Shown here: piece after piece, positions 9,337 to 18,540 of the stretch | Layout: every line of letters starts with the position of its first letter | Position numbering within the stretch: the first letter of the stretch is position 1 | Source: Thiosocius sp963808165 | Lineage (GTDB): Bacteria; Pseudomonadota; Gammaproteobacteria; Chromatiales; Chromatiaceae | Assembly (NCBI GenBank): GCA_963808165.1 | Contig: CAWEET010000021.1 | Coordinates: 1 to 64,000 of the forward strand | DNA length: 64,000 nt | Reading direction: 5' to 3' | Notes under the pieces: generated by a model | Seen by the model: the letters and a program-made list of their open reading frames with translations, nothing else | Told to the model about the DNA's origin: nothing | The model's database searches: none | Program-made: the position numbers and the translations under genes

Positions 9337-9657
9337 ATGGATTTTTTACATTGCCATGGCGCGATTTGCGCCGCTTGCATCCTGTCGTGCGGGGTGGCTG
9401 CCAGCGCCGACGATGATTCCACTGCGGCGCTGTCGAGTGACTACCAGCTTCGAAGACTGGTGGACCCCACTCCGGCACAGCGGGCTGCCGAGCAACGGGG
9501 CGCGATCTTTATCTACGACTCCCTGGCGTTCGGTCAGGTCAGTGCCGCGCTGGACCAGCATTTCGACCGCATGCAGAACATGATGTTCGTCCGCATTCAT
9601 CACTTGCCGCCCGAAGCGAACGGTCCGGTGGAGGTGGAGGAAGATGATTGCGACTGA
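9337..9657 (+). CDS. Small exported protein, function unknown
   Basis: A 106-residue frame. GAGGGAGG at 9321-9328 lies 8 bases before ATG 9337, which begins a hydrophobic leader MDFLHCHGAICAACILSCG with probable cleavage after AAS-A. The mature part is acidic and contains GAIFIYDSLAFGQVSAALDQ and ends VEVEEDDCD. I recognise no domain. It follows the cupin gene by 71 bases and is probably co-transcribed with it. Confidence 0.55.
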   Translation: MDFLHCHGAICAACILSCGVAASADDDSTAALSSDYQLRRLVDPTPAQRAAEQRGAIFIYDSLAFGQVSAALDQHFDRMQNMMFVRIHHLPPEANGPVEVEEDDCD

Positions 9658-9781
9658 AATCGACCGATACGACCTGGACAGCTGCATTTCGCCTGTGAGC
9701 GCACCTATGTCGCCGGACGGCCGGACACGATCAAGCGATGTGTTGCACATGCGGCCGATGCGCCTCACCGGTAGGGCAACG

Positions 9782-10066
9782 ATGAGGCGGGCAGTGAGTG
9801 CCATCGCCTTCGGATACTCACTGAGCTGCTGCACACCCTACGTGTCCGCTGCGTTGCCTAATGACTCAGCCGTCGCCGTGACAAACGTCGGGGCGTGCGA
9901 ACGCCATCTCGCCAGCCTGGTGACATCGCTGCAGAATTCAGCCCGACAAGAAGGCCGCGCACTATCCCTTGAATCGCGGGCCAACGCGACCATGCTGCTT
10001 CACTATGAACATTTCACGCAGCGGATACGCTGTCGCGATGGTGTCCTGCATGCCGATATCGAGTGA
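9782..10066 (+). CDS. Small exported protein, function unknown
   Basis: A 94-residue frame read from ATG 9782. A signal-like leader MRRAVSAIAFGYSLSCCTPY ends near YVSAALPND, followed by a helical region HLASLVTSLQNSARQ and a C-terminus LHYEHFTQRIRCRDGVLHAD. The same frame stays open back to 9644, inside the preceding gene, but that extension lacks a leader. No family is recognised. Confidence 0.45.
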   Translation: MRRAVSAIAFGYSLSCCTPYVSAALPNDSAVAVTNVGACERHLASLVTSLQNSARQEGRALSLESRANATMLLHYEHFTQRIRCRDGVLHADIE

Positions 10067-10198
10067 ATCCTTCCCTGTAGGCTCGACGGCGGCGTCCATG
10101 CCGCCGACGTTTTCTCCAGAAACGACCGCAACAAGTAAGTGCCATTGAACTTAACCCGCAGTGCCGCTGTGGGCTGACCTTGCATCGGGCAGTGGAAC

Positions 10199-13100
10199 GT
10201 GACAAAAAAGGGCATGGGTAAGACGTCGGATAACACCCGGTCCAGCAAACCCGCAGTTTTTGGGAAAGTGCTGCGCTGGACTGCCCTGGCCGCCGCCGGC
10301 TTGTTGGGTGCGCTGCTGCTGGCGCTCGTGGTTGTCGTCGTATTGCGACCCACGATCGACCTCGATTGGGCCAAGGGCCGGATCGAGGCCACTGCATCGC
10401 AGGCCATTGGCCGACGTGTCATCATCGAAGGCCCCCTTTCGCTTGAGCTGGCCGTGCCCCCCGCAGCCCAGATCGAAGGCGTCCGGGTGGGCAATCCGGA
10501 AGGTTGGCACGAGGGCGATCTGGCACGTCTGCAGCTAGCCCGCGTGGCGCTTCGTGTCCTGCCGCTGCTCAAGGGCGAAGTGCTGATCGAGGAGGTCAGC
10601 GTAGCCGGGCTGCAGCTGGACCTGGAGACCAACCCGCAAGGCGAGCCGAACTGGCTGCTCAACGGTGCCGGAGAACGAGCCGAACCGGGGTCCTCCGAGC
10701 AACAGGAATCGTCCGTGCTTCGATTCATCGAACTGGCGCAGTTGTCCCTGAGCGAGATCGCGATTACCCACCGGGATGCCGCGACCGACGACACCTTCGA
10801 GCTGCAGCTCGACGAAATAAGCGGCAGCGCGGAGGACCGCGAACCCATGCGGCTGGCCATCAAGGGTAAGGTCCAGGCGGTCCCCTATGAGTGCATAGTC
10901 ACCGCCGGCAGTCTGGTCGCGCTTGGCGCGGGACAGGCGCCCTGGCCGTTGCAGATATCGGCGACGGCGGCGGACATTCGGCTGGGCATTGGCGGCACGA
11001 TCGCTCAGCCCTTGCGCGCAAAGGGGCTAGACCTCGACTTCAAGCTGAGCGGGCCGGACATGCAGGCGCTCGAGCAAATCCTCGCGACCGACCTTCCACG
11101 GTCTCGCTCGTTTTCCCTGAAGGGGCGCATCGAGGAGGCTGAAGGCAGGTATCGCCTTGCCGATCTCGAGGGCGAGCTGGCGGCCGCCGCATTCACCGGC
11201 ATGCTCGAGGCCGATGTTGCGGGGGACAAGCTGCGTCTGCTAGGGGAGATCGATGTCCAGCAACTCGATATGGAGCCGGTTTTTGCGGCCATTCGTGCGG
11301 ACCGCGGGGTCGAGGCAGGAGCCGAGCCATCACCGGGAAAGGCACGAGAAAAAACCCGGAAAGAGCGAGATGCGGAACCCGGAGCGGGTGTCGATATCGA
11401 CGAGCCTGTGCTGACGCTGAAGATCCTCGACGGTTTCGATGCCGGGTTCAGACTGACGATTCATGAGGTGATCAATGCCGACGCCAGCCTCGAGGATGTG
11501 CGGCTCGAGGTGAATATCTCCGATGGGGTGCTATTGGCCCCGGTCGATGCGACGCTCGCGGGAGTGGTTTTTAAAGGCGAACTCGGTGTCGCCCGCACCG
11601 AAGGGGGACCGGGTGTTTCGATCTCTTTATCCAGTGAGCAGAGCGACATCGGCGAGCTGGCAGCACTGCTTGCCGGGGCAGAGGGTATTGAGGGACAGTT
11701 CCAGTTCGCGCGGCTGGAGCTGTCGGCACGCGGCGAGACCGTCGGTTCGCTGGTTGACAGCGCCGAGCTGCACGCGGCCATCGACGACGCCTCCCTGTCC
11801 TATGGTCACGACAGCGGGGGGCGACCGGTCGAGTTCACTCTGGACCAGGCCGAGTTGTGGTTTCCCGCTGCACAGGCGTCGCGGGTCACGGCCCGCGGCA
11901 CACTGCTGGGTGAGGCGTTTGATGTGCAATTCAGTGGCGGGACCTTCGTGCAGCACTTCGTCCAGAAAAGCACGCCCGTTGAGCTGAAAGCATCGGGTGC
12001 CGGGGCTGAGTTCTGGATTGGCGGCACGCTGCTTCGTGTTGTGGACGTTGACGCCAACACAGGAGGGTCAGACCTCGATTTTGAATTGACCGGCGACCGC
12101 ATCGGCTCGCTTGCCGCGTGGGTTGGTGTTGCGCCCGGGGCAGTCCAGGCCTATGCGCTGAAAGGCGCGTTCAGGCGTACCGGGAAAGACATCTCGCTGC
12201 AGATGGAAGAGGCCCGCATCGGCGCCTCCGCCTTTGCCGGCGTGGCCGGCATCCGGCACGAGGGGGCTACGCCCGTCACCTTCGCCGACCTCAAATTCGA
12301 GGTACTGGACCTGAAGGGGCTGACAAGCGTGCTACCCGAGCGGTCGCAGACCGAGCAGTCCGGGGCGCTCACTCCGGGACCCGAGATTCTCACCATCGAT
12401 GTCCCGATCCTTCCGAACGGTATCGAGCTGTTCGATTCGGATCTGAACATCGTGCTCGCGCGCGCCAGGCTGGAGCCGATCGACTTCACCCAGGTGACCG
12501 CTTCCGCGACCATCAGGGACGGCCATGTAGCGAATGCGCCCCTCAGTGCCACCGCCGCCGCTGCACGTTTCCACGGGAGCTTCGGGATCGATCTGCGCGG
12601 CGCAGTGCCGCAGGTGGATCTTCACGTCAAATCCAGCCGGGTCGACGTGGGCAAGCTGTTGGCCGAGCTTGGCCTGGTCGAGGGACTGGCCTTGACCGCA
12701 GGCGGCTTCGATCTGGGCCTTGCGGTGAAGGGCGCAAGCACCCGAGAGATGCTTGAACAATCGAGATTGAGAGTGGCCATGCAAGACAGTGCGCTGACGC
12801 TCACAGCGCCCGGAGCAGAGGAGGGCACGAATATTCGTGTCGCAAAGGCATTGGTCAGCGCCGAGCCTCGGCAGCCCATAGCATTGACGATGGACGGCCA
12901 TATCGACGAGACGCCGGTTCAGATTCGGATCACCACTGATACGCTGGGAAGCTTCGCCGAGCCCAAGAAGCGCCTGAAGATGAACTTGGGCGTCGCCGTG
13001 GTAGGGACCGAGCTCCGGCTGAGCGGAGCCGCGCCGCTCCCGATGCGTGTGGACGATCTGCACTTCTCGATGGATTTCACCGGTACGCACTTCAGCGACT

Positions 13101-14260
13101 TCAATGAGCTCTTGAAAGTCGATCTGCCGCCGATCGGCCCCTACCGGCTGGCTGGGGAGTTTGGAAGCCGGCCGTCCGGTTTCTATGTGCAGAATCTCGC
13201 GTTGACGGTGGGCGAGAGCACCCTCAATGGAACGCTCAATCTGGAGACCATTCGGCAGCCGCCCCGCCTCGATGTGCAACTGGTTGCCCCGCGCATTCAA
13301 CTGGACGACTTCGAGACCGGTGACTGGTCGGCGACCGGCGAGCAGATCGAACCGGGCGATTTGGCCCCGGCGCCGGATGCTGCCCGGGTTGTCCGGCCGG
13401 AAGACAGACCGGTCCTGTCGCCGGAGGTCATGCGCAGCCTCGACGCGCAGCTCAAGGTCACGGTCGATGAAGTACGGTCAGGCCAGGATCACCTGGGGCG
13501 AGGGACGCTGACGGCCACGCTGGGGGATGGCCGCCTGTCGGTCGAGCCACTCACGCTGGATGTCCCCGGCGGTCTGGTCGACCTGGATTTCGCCATCACC
13601 CCAGGCGCGGGCAGCGTCAAATTCGAGGCCGCTGCCAGGATCGACAGACTGGACTACGGGATACTGGCGCGCCGCATCGATCCGCAGTCGCAGACCGGGG
13701 GCGAGATCAGCGTCGACCTGGATTTGAAGACGCGGGGCCCGGATCTGAACGGCATCATGCAAGGGGCCAACGGCCATCTCGCTTTTGGTATCTGGCCAAG
13801 AGATCTTAACGCCGGGGTATTCGATCTTTGGGCAGTGAATGTCATCACGGCCCTGGCGAAGGAGGTCGACAACGACAAGGCGTCGAAGGTCAACTGTGTC
13901 ATCGCCTCGTTTCAGATCGACGACGGCATGATGCAGGACCGGGTCGTGTTCGCAGACACCAGCAGGATGCAGGTCGAAGGTATGGCCCGGGTGGACTTCA
14001 AACAGCGCACCCTCAGCGTGCGTGCCGCGCCCAAGGCGAAGCGGCCCGAGTTCTTCAGCGTTGCTGTGCCGATTGGGCTCAGCGGACAGTTGGAGGATTT
14101 CGGTGTCAATATCAACCCGCTGGAACTGACCGGCCAGGCGATCTCGTTTGTGACCAGTCCACTGCATGTGCCGCTGCGGCGTATCTTCAAGAAACGCAAG
14201 CCGGCGGACGGTGACCAGGCTTGTGCCGAGGCCTGGGATATGCGCCTTGTGCAACCTTAG
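10199..14260 (+). CDS. AsmA family protein
   Basis: A 1353-residue inner-membrane-anchored protein of the AsmA/TamB/YhdP bridge-like group, which spans the periplasm and is linked to outer-membrane lipid transport and assembly. A single helix LRWTALAAAGLLGALLLALV at about 22-50 is followed by the AsmA N-terminal block ATASQAIGRRVIIEGPLSL and GVRVGNPEGW. The long middle is repetitive beta-strand sequence. The C-terminal AsmA block includes FSVAVPIGLSGQLEDFGVNI and ends with a basic RRIFKKRKP. GTG at 10199 gives the longest product; ATG at 10214 is equally possible. It is longer than E. coli AsmA (617) and nearer YhdP in size. Confidence 0.9.
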   Translation: MTKKGMGKTSDNTRSSKPAVFGKVLRWTALAAAGLLGALLLALVVVVVLRPTIDLDWAKGRIEATASQAIGRRVIIEGPLSLELAVPPAAQIEGVRVGNPEGWHEGDLARLQLARVALRVLPLLKGEVLIEEVSVAGLQLDLETNPQGEPNWLLNGAGERAEPGSSEQQESSVLRFIELAQLSLSEIAITHRDAATDDTFELQLDEISGSAEDREPMRLAIKGKVQAVPYECIVTAGSLVALGAGQAPWPLQISATAADIRLGIGGTIAQPLRAKGLDLDFKLSGPDMQALEQILATDLPRSRSFSLKGRIEEAEGRYRLADLEGELAAAAFTGMLEADVAGDKLRLLGEIDVQQLDMEPVFAAIRADRGVEAGAEPSPGKAREKTRKERDAEPGAGVDIDEPVLTLKILDGFDAGFRLTIHEVINADASLEDVRLEVNISDGVLLAPVDATLAGVVFKGELGVARTEGGPGVSISLSSEQSDIGELAALLAGAEGIEGQFQFARLELSARGETVGSLVDSAELHAAIDDASLSYGHDSGGRPVEFTLDQAELWFPAAQASRVTARGTLLGEAFDVQFSGGTFVQHFVQKSTPVELKASGAGAEFWIGGTLLRVVDVDANTGGSDLDFELTGDRIGSLAAWVGVAPGAVQAYALKGAFRRTGKDISLQMEEARIGASAFAGVAGIRHEGATPVTFADLKFEVLDLKGLTSVLPERSQTEQSGALTPGPEILTIDVPILPNGIELFDSDLNIVLARARLEPIDFTQVTASATIRDGHVANAPLSATAAAARFHGSFGIDLRGAVPQVDLHVKSSRVDVGKLLAELGLVEGLALTAGGFDLGLAVKGASTREMLEQSRLRVAMQDSALTLTAPGAEEGTNIRVAKALVSAEPRQPIALTMDGHIDETPVQIRITTDTLGSFAEPKKRLKMNLGVAVVGTELRLSGAAPLPMRVDDLHFSMDFTGTHFSDFNELLKVDLPPIGPYRLAGEFGSRPSGFYVQNLALTVGESTLNGTLNLETIRQPPRLDVQLVAPRIQLDDFETGDWSATGEQIEPGDLAPAPDAARVVRPEDRPVLSPEVMRSLDAQLKVTVDEVRSGQDHLGRGTLTATLGDGRLSVEPLTLDVPGGLVDLDFAITPGAGSVKFEAAARIDRLDYGILARRIDPQSQTGGEISVDLDLKTRGPDLNGIMQGANGHLAFGIWPRDLNAGVFDLWAVNVITALAKEVDNDKASKVNCVIASFQIDDGMMQDRVVFADTSRMQVEGMARVDFKQRTLSVRAAPKAKRPEFFSVAVPIGLSGQLEDFGVNINPLELTGQAISFVTSPLHVPLRRIFKKRKPADGDQACAEAWDMRLVQP

Positions 14261-14403
14261 GACAGAGGGGCGCCAGTGCCGGTCTGTGCCTTGTCAGCGG
14301 AGAACAGTGGGTCGATTGTCGCGCCACCGTCGAACATGGCATTTTCCTTACGATACGCGGATAATCCGGGAACGGCGCGAAACAATCAACAAGGGGTATC
14401 CAG

Positions 14404-14784
14404 GTGAAGAGACAGTCTGTTGTGTTGCTATCGGTTCTGCTCATGCTGCTGAGCACCGCGGCGTGGTCCGCCCCGCAAGCTGGTCGGGATCTGGGCATCG
14501 TTACCGGCGAGGAGTGGGTCCAATCGAGTCTGGAACAGAAGCGTGCTTACCTGTTCGGGATCGGCAATATGCTCGAGATCGAGCAGGCCATGGTGGGTGA
14601 CAACTACAGGACGATGCGTGGGCAGAGTATTTTCCCTGTCCTGCTCGAGGGACTGTCGGGGACCCCGATCTCTGAGATAGTCGCTCAGTTGGATGCCTTT
14701 TACGCGGCCCACCCCGATCAGATCACGAGACCTGTGATCGAGGTGCTCTATCTAGAAATGGCCTTGCCGAATATCGGGAGCTGA
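14404..14784 (+). CDS. Small secreted protein, function unknown
   Basis: A 126-residue protein with a clear signal peptide (KRQSVVLLSVLLMLLSTAAW, cleavage after SA). GTG at 14404 is preceded by AAGGGG about 9 bases upstream. The mature part GEEWVQSSLEQKRAYLFGIG then NMLEIEQAMVGD is helical and recalls small periplasmic Rap1a/Tai-like proteins, but the match is too weak to name. It is followed closely by a glycine-zipper lipoprotein. Confidence 0.65.
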   Translation: MKRQSVVLLSVLLMLLSTAAWSAPQAGRDLGIVTGEEWVQSSLEQKRAYLFGIGNMLEIEQAMVGDNYRTMRGQSIFPVLLEGLSGTPISEIVAQLDAFYAAHPDQITRPVIEVLYLEMALPNIGS

Positions 14785-14797
14785 AGGAGTGAAAACC

Positions 14798-15028
14798 ATG
14801 AACAAACTCAAATTTCCCCTGCTTGTGCTGGCACTCGCGGGTTCGGTCGCCTGCACAGACATGACTCGGGAGCAGCAGGGTACCGTCACCGGGACCGGGA
14901 TTGGTGCCGCGGCCGGTGCCGGGATCGCGGCCATCTCCGGCGGCAGTGGTTGGACGGGCGCCGCAATTGGCGCTGCCGCCGGTGGTGTTGTCGGAAATAT
15001 CAAGGGCCGGGAGGCCGAGCAGCGGTAG
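14798..15028 (+). CDS. Glycine-zipper lipoprotein
   Basis: A 76-residue protein. AAGGAG at 14784-14789 selects ATG 14798 over the in-frame GTG that overlaps it. A leader LVLALAGSVAC gives a lipid-modified cysteine. The mature part contains a Gly/Ala zipper, GTGIGAAAGAGIAAISGG and GAAIGAAAGGVVGNI, as in YMGG/SlyB-type outer-membrane lipoproteins. Its function is structural or unknown. It is probably co-transcribed with the secreted protein 13 bases upstream. Confidence 0.75.
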   Translation: MNKLKFPLLVLALAGSVACTDMTREQQGTVTGTGIGAAAGAGIAAISGGSGWTGAAIGAAAGGVVGNIKGREAEQR

Positions 15029-15033
15029 TGACC

Positions 15034-15780
15034 TCACGATCCGGGTCCCGGGCACTGGGATTCCGTCCGCGCAGCACCAAGATATGCCGCACGTCCGTCG
15101 ATCGAGGGCGTGCGGGACGGGTCTTGCTTATCGGAATCGAAACGGCGGGAACAGCTTCTGGATCTGTTCCCGGCTGAACGGCCGCCGCGCGCCGAGGCGC
15201 TCGCCGGCTGGAACATCAAACAACTGAGTTCTTCATCCTGTGCGCGCAGGCGGACGACCAGATAGCGCAGCAGGTTTCGGTAGAAGATCGAACTTGATTC
15301 CGGGTCGGCGGCGAGCAGGTCGCGTATGGCCTCGTGGCCGATGCGCAACACCAACCCCGGAGTCGACGCGGTGACCCTGGCCAGGGGCCGAAACGAGTCG
15401 AGGAACGAGTATTCGCCGAGCAGATCCCCGGGTCCGCGATGACCCAGGGTGAACCCGCCGATGCGACCCGGCCGATCCGGCAGATTGACCTTGAATGCCC
15501 CCTCCAACAGCAGGTACATGTCGTGATTCGGGGTGTCCGCCTCGATGATCACCTGGTCGGTGTCGAACTCGAGTATCTCACCCAGCCGGTACAGGGCCGA
15601 TTTGGCCTCCGATGAGAGGTCCTCGGTGAGCCAGTGTTCGTCGAAGGTTGGGTGCATCGGCGTCCAGGGTCCCGAATAGCTTCGTTGATTCTTCTTCAGC
15701 GCCCGGGCGTTGTCCAGAGCGCCAGCGGCTGGCGGAACATCGCTGCTCCGGTGCGGCCGCTCTTGCTGTCTGGCGCTCAT
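15034..15780 (-). CDS. Cyclic-nucleotide-binding (Crp-like) protein without DNA-binding domain; 3' end probably frameshifted
   Basis: 248 residues as read. A cNMP-binding fold spans about residues 50-165 (VIIEADTPNHDMYLLLEGAF, PGDLLGEYSFLDSFRPLARV), followed by a helix SIFYRNLLRYLVVRLRAQDE. No helix-turn-helix follows. After DEEL the frame becomes an unnatural R/S/G-rich tail, while the next frame reads DVPAGERLGARRPFSREQIQ and KLFPPFRFR and stops at 15128, which looks like the native end. The PxGEYSF core lacks the Crp arginine that contacts cAMP phosphate, so ligand binding is uncertain. Its ATG overlaps the nemA stop as ATGA, so the two are translationally coupled. Confidence 0.7.
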   Translation of the reverse strand: MSARQQERPHRSSDVPPAAGALDNARALKKNQRSYSGPWTPMHPTFDEHWLTEDLSSEAKSALYRLGEILEFDTDQVIIEADTPNHDMYLLLEGAFKVNLPDRPGRIGGFTLGHRGPGDLLGEYSFLDSFRPLARVTASTPGLVLRIGHEAIRDLLAADPESSSIFYRNLLRYLVVRLRAQDEELSCLMFQPASASARGGRSAGNRSRSCSRRFDSDKQDPSRTPSIDGRAAYLGAARTESQCPGPGS

Positions 15781-16865
15781 GCCAGCGCAGGGTAGTCGGT
15801 GTATCCCTCGGCACCGCCGCCGTAGAGCTTGTCTTCCTGCAGCGGATTCAGCGGCGCGTTCTCGCGCAGCCGGCGCACCAGATCCGGGTTGCTGATGAAT
15901 GGGCGGCCAAATGCCACCAGGTCCGCCCCGCCACCGGCGATGGCCTGTTCCGCATCGTCAAGGCCATAGCCGTTGTTGACCATCCAGCAGCCGTGGAAGC
16001 GCTCCTGCAGTGCGTCATAATCGAACGGACGCACGGCGTCTTCAGGATCACGCGCGCCACCGGTCTCGCCCTGGATGATGTGCAGATAGGCCAGCCCGAG
16101 CGGATCCAGTTGCTCGAGCAGGTGGCTGTACAACGCCTGTGGATCGCTGTCCCGGGGGGTGTCGTTAAACGTGGTCATCGGGCTGAGGCGTATGCCGCAG
16201 CGCCCCGCGCCGAGCACCTCGCTGACCGCGCGCATCACCTCGACCACCAGTCGTGTGCGGTTGGCCAGGCTGCCGCCGTACGGCCCCCCTCGGTCGTTCA
16301 CGCTGTCGCGCAGAAACTGCTCGAGCAGATAGTTGTTGGCCGCATGTACCTCGACACCGTCGAACCCGGCATCGGCGGCGCAGTGTGCGGCATGCCGGTA
16401 GTCCGCGATCAGGCCGGGGATCTCGTCATCATGCAGGGCGCGCGGTGGGGACACATCGACGAAGCCGGCTGCACTGAACGTCTGCGCATTGGGTCGGCGG
16501 TCGGTGGACGACACCGGTGACGCACCGTCGGGCAACAGCGAGGTATGGGAAATGCGCCCGACATGCCACAGCTGCAGGAAGATACGCCCACCCGCTGCGT
16601 GCACCGCGTCCGTGACCGTTTTCCAGGCGGCGACCTGTTCCGGGCTGTAGATGCCCGGGGTGTCGAGATAGCCCTGGCCCATCGGGCTGATCTGGGTGGC
16701 TTCGGCAATGATTAGGCCGGCACTCGCGCGCTGCCGGTAATACTCGACCGTGAGTTCGCCGGGTTTCAGCCCCGCAATCGCCCGGTTGCGGGTCAGCGGC
16801 GCCATGACGACGCGGTTGGGCAGCGCGAGACCGCCCATCTGGATCGGGTCGAACAGGGAAGGCAT
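15777..16865 (-). CDS. nemA: Old Yellow Enzyme family NAD(P)H:flavin oxidoreductase, NemA-like
   Basis: A 362-residue FMN enzyme that reduces activated C=C or nitro compounds such as N-ethylmaleimide. The start at 16865 follows AAGGAG and gives the family N-terminus LFDPIQMGGLALPNRVVMAP. Landmarks are LAGLIIAEATQI-type FMN contacts (here SAGLIIAEATQISPMGQGY), QLWHVGRISH, DGVEVHAANNYLLEQFLRDS with the substrate-binding His-Asn pair, GPYGGSLANRTRL and the C-terminal DKLYGGGAEGYTDYPAL. Translation of the following Crp-like gene is coupled to it by a 4-base overlap. The frame extends upstream to 17096 without family similarity. Confidence 0.94.
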   Translation of the reverse strand: MPSLFDPIQMGGLALPNRVVMAPLTRNRAIAGLKPGELTVEYYRQRASAGLIIAEATQISPMGQGYLDTPGIYSPEQVAAWKTVTDAVHAAGGRIFLQLWHVGRISHTSLLPDGASPVSSTDRRPNAQTFSAAGFVDVSPPRALHDDEIPGLIADYRHAAHCAADAGFDGVEVHAANNYLLEQFLRDSVNDRGGPYGGSLANRTRLVVEVMRAVSEVLGAGRCGIRLSPMTTFNDTPRDSDPQALYSHLLEQLDPLGLAYLHIIQGETGGARDPEDAVRPFDYDALQERFHGCWMVNNGYGLDDAEQAIAGGGADLVAFGRPFISNPDLVRRLRENAPLNPLQEDKLYGGGAEGYTDYPALA

Positions 16866-17234
16866 CGATGTCTCCTTGGGTTGGAAGGTCGGGGTCGGTG
16901 ACGAAGGGCTGTATCCTACCCAAACGAACGAGCCGACGCGCGTGGATCCGCTCTGGACATCAGCGTGACCTGCATGGATCGGTAGAGTCCGATGTCGGCC
17001 CGTGACGCGGTGCGCGTAACCCGGGGCTTCTCTCCTCAGTGCCGGCCGAGTAATCTGGGCCCGGGTGGCTTGCCAATTGCCCGGTGTTTCAACCACCTGT
17101 GCGTGTGTCGTCCAAATGGTTTGCGCGAGCCGCTGCCGCGCAGCCGGGGGGTTGCAACGAGGCGTGCATGCGGCACCGCGCGATGAGGAATGCCGTCACT
17201 GCAAATGACGCACATCGAGAATGGAGCAGCAAGC

Positions 17235-17615
17235 ATGCGAGTGACCGACCCCCTGCAATTTGTCGAGAGTTATCTGGAGGCCTTGGCAGCGCGCGACTTC
17301 GCGACGGTGCGTAGCCTCCTCGCCGACAGTGGTTTCGATTACTCGAGCCCGATCGCGCGTTTTGACGACGCCGATCAGTTTGCCGACTCGATGGGGGCTG
17401 TAGGCGCGATTCTTCACGACATCCGGATTGTTCATCGGTTTGTCGCGGGCAACGTCGTTTGCCACGTGCTTGACGTCACCGTGAGCATCACGGACTACCG
17501 CACTCGGCGCGTCGTGCAGATTGCCCGGGTCGAGGATGCGAAGATCGCAGGCCTGGAGGTGATCTTCGATGCCAGCGAGTTTCGTCGCATGTTTGGGGAG
17601 GGCGACGGCGCCTGA
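17235..17615 (+). CDS. SnoaL/NTF2-like protein
   Basis: A 126-residue protein with the NTF2-like cone fold pattern: an N-terminal helix pair DPLQFVESYLEALAARDFAT then VRSLLAD, a strand-rich middle FVAGNVVCHVLDVTV, and a closing helix FDASEFRRMFGEG. GGAG 8 bases before ATG 17235 supports that start; 17205 is an alternative. Such proteins may be small-molecule isomerases or binding proteins, so no reaction is assigned. Confidence 0.65.
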   Translation: MRVTDPLQFVESYLEALAARDFATVRSLLADSGFDYSSPIARFDDADQFADSMGAVGAILHDIRIVHRFVAGNVVCHVLDVTVSITDYRTRRVVQIARVEDAKIAGLEVIFDASEFRRMFGEGDGA

Positions 17616-17879
17616 GCGCGCCGGGACGCGCGCGCCAATCCTGCAGCAGCTGACCCTGCTCGGGCCGCGAAAGACCAGTCGACCCGACTTGCCGGCCACG
17701 GAAGTCCCTCAGCGGGCCGTCAGGCATTGAACCGCGCCCCGGCGCGTGTCCAACTGCAGGGAGGCCGCAGTCGAGCCTCCACGGACGGACTCACGGCGTC
17801 CTGCAGGTCGGATGTGCCGGGATGCCAACAGCATTCGGGTTGTGGCGGCACATCTGTGGTCGCCTGGCGGGCGCAGCGG

Positions 17880-18305
17880 TCAGTTGACCTCGTCGACGTC
17901 GTCCACGTCGACCTGGCCGGTCAACCGCCGGCGGATGTGCGACCAGGACATGCCGGTTGCCAGTACCGCCGCGAGCAGGAACTGGACGATGTAGGTGATC
18001 ACCTTGACGTTGTCCGCCGCCAGCCAGCCGCGGTCGATGACCATCCACAACAGCGTGCCGAAGAAACCCAGCGCGAGGATGATCCCGAGCAGGCCCATCG
18101 AGCGCATGGTCGCGCGGATGAACATGACCCAGCCGATCAGCAAGACCACGCCCGCAAAGGCCGCCAGCGGATCGAACTCAGAGAAGCTGTCCTTGATCCA
18201 GTGGAAATACGAGTAGCCACTCGGGTTGTAGGTGGCGTAGACCAGTACGAGCGCCATGATCAGGCGCCCCAGAAAGCTGGCGAAATCGAAGCCGTTAGAA
18301 GCCAT
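17880..18305 (-). CDS. DUF6524 family membrane protein
   Basis: A 141-residue inner-membrane protein with four hydrophobic segments: FLGRLIMALVLVYATYNPSG, FAGVVLLIGWVMFIRATM, LGIILALGFFGTLLWMVID and VITYIVQFLLAAVLATGMSW. The conserved YNPSGYSYFHW motif after the first helix is typical of this uncharacterised family. A short acidic tail (VDVDDVDEVN) ends it. The start at 18305 begins MASNGFDFASFL; the upstream frame is not conserved. Confidence 0.8.
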   Translation of the reverse strand: MASNGFDFASFLGRLIMALVLVYATYNPSGYSYFHWIKDSFSEFDPLAAFAGVVLLIGWVMFIRATMRSMGLLGIILALGFFGTLLWMVIDRGWLAADNVKVITYIVQFLLAAVLATGMSWSHIRRRLTGQVDVDDVDEVN

Positions 18306-18540
18306 TTTTGATGGGGTCCCCTGGTTATCGGAAGTGATGTCGGCGCGAAGGATATCGCACTCGATTCCGGTGAATCCACTGCGGCGGCGACCGGCCGACA
18401 ACGGTTCCGGGCCGGTACACAAGCGCCATCGCCTGTGTTTCGCTCGCTCGAATTAGCAACGGCTAGTCCGGCGCTTGCGCGCCTTGCCGATGACGCTTGT
18501 GGATCGGCTGAGTGTTACCGAACTTAGCAAGCACACCACT

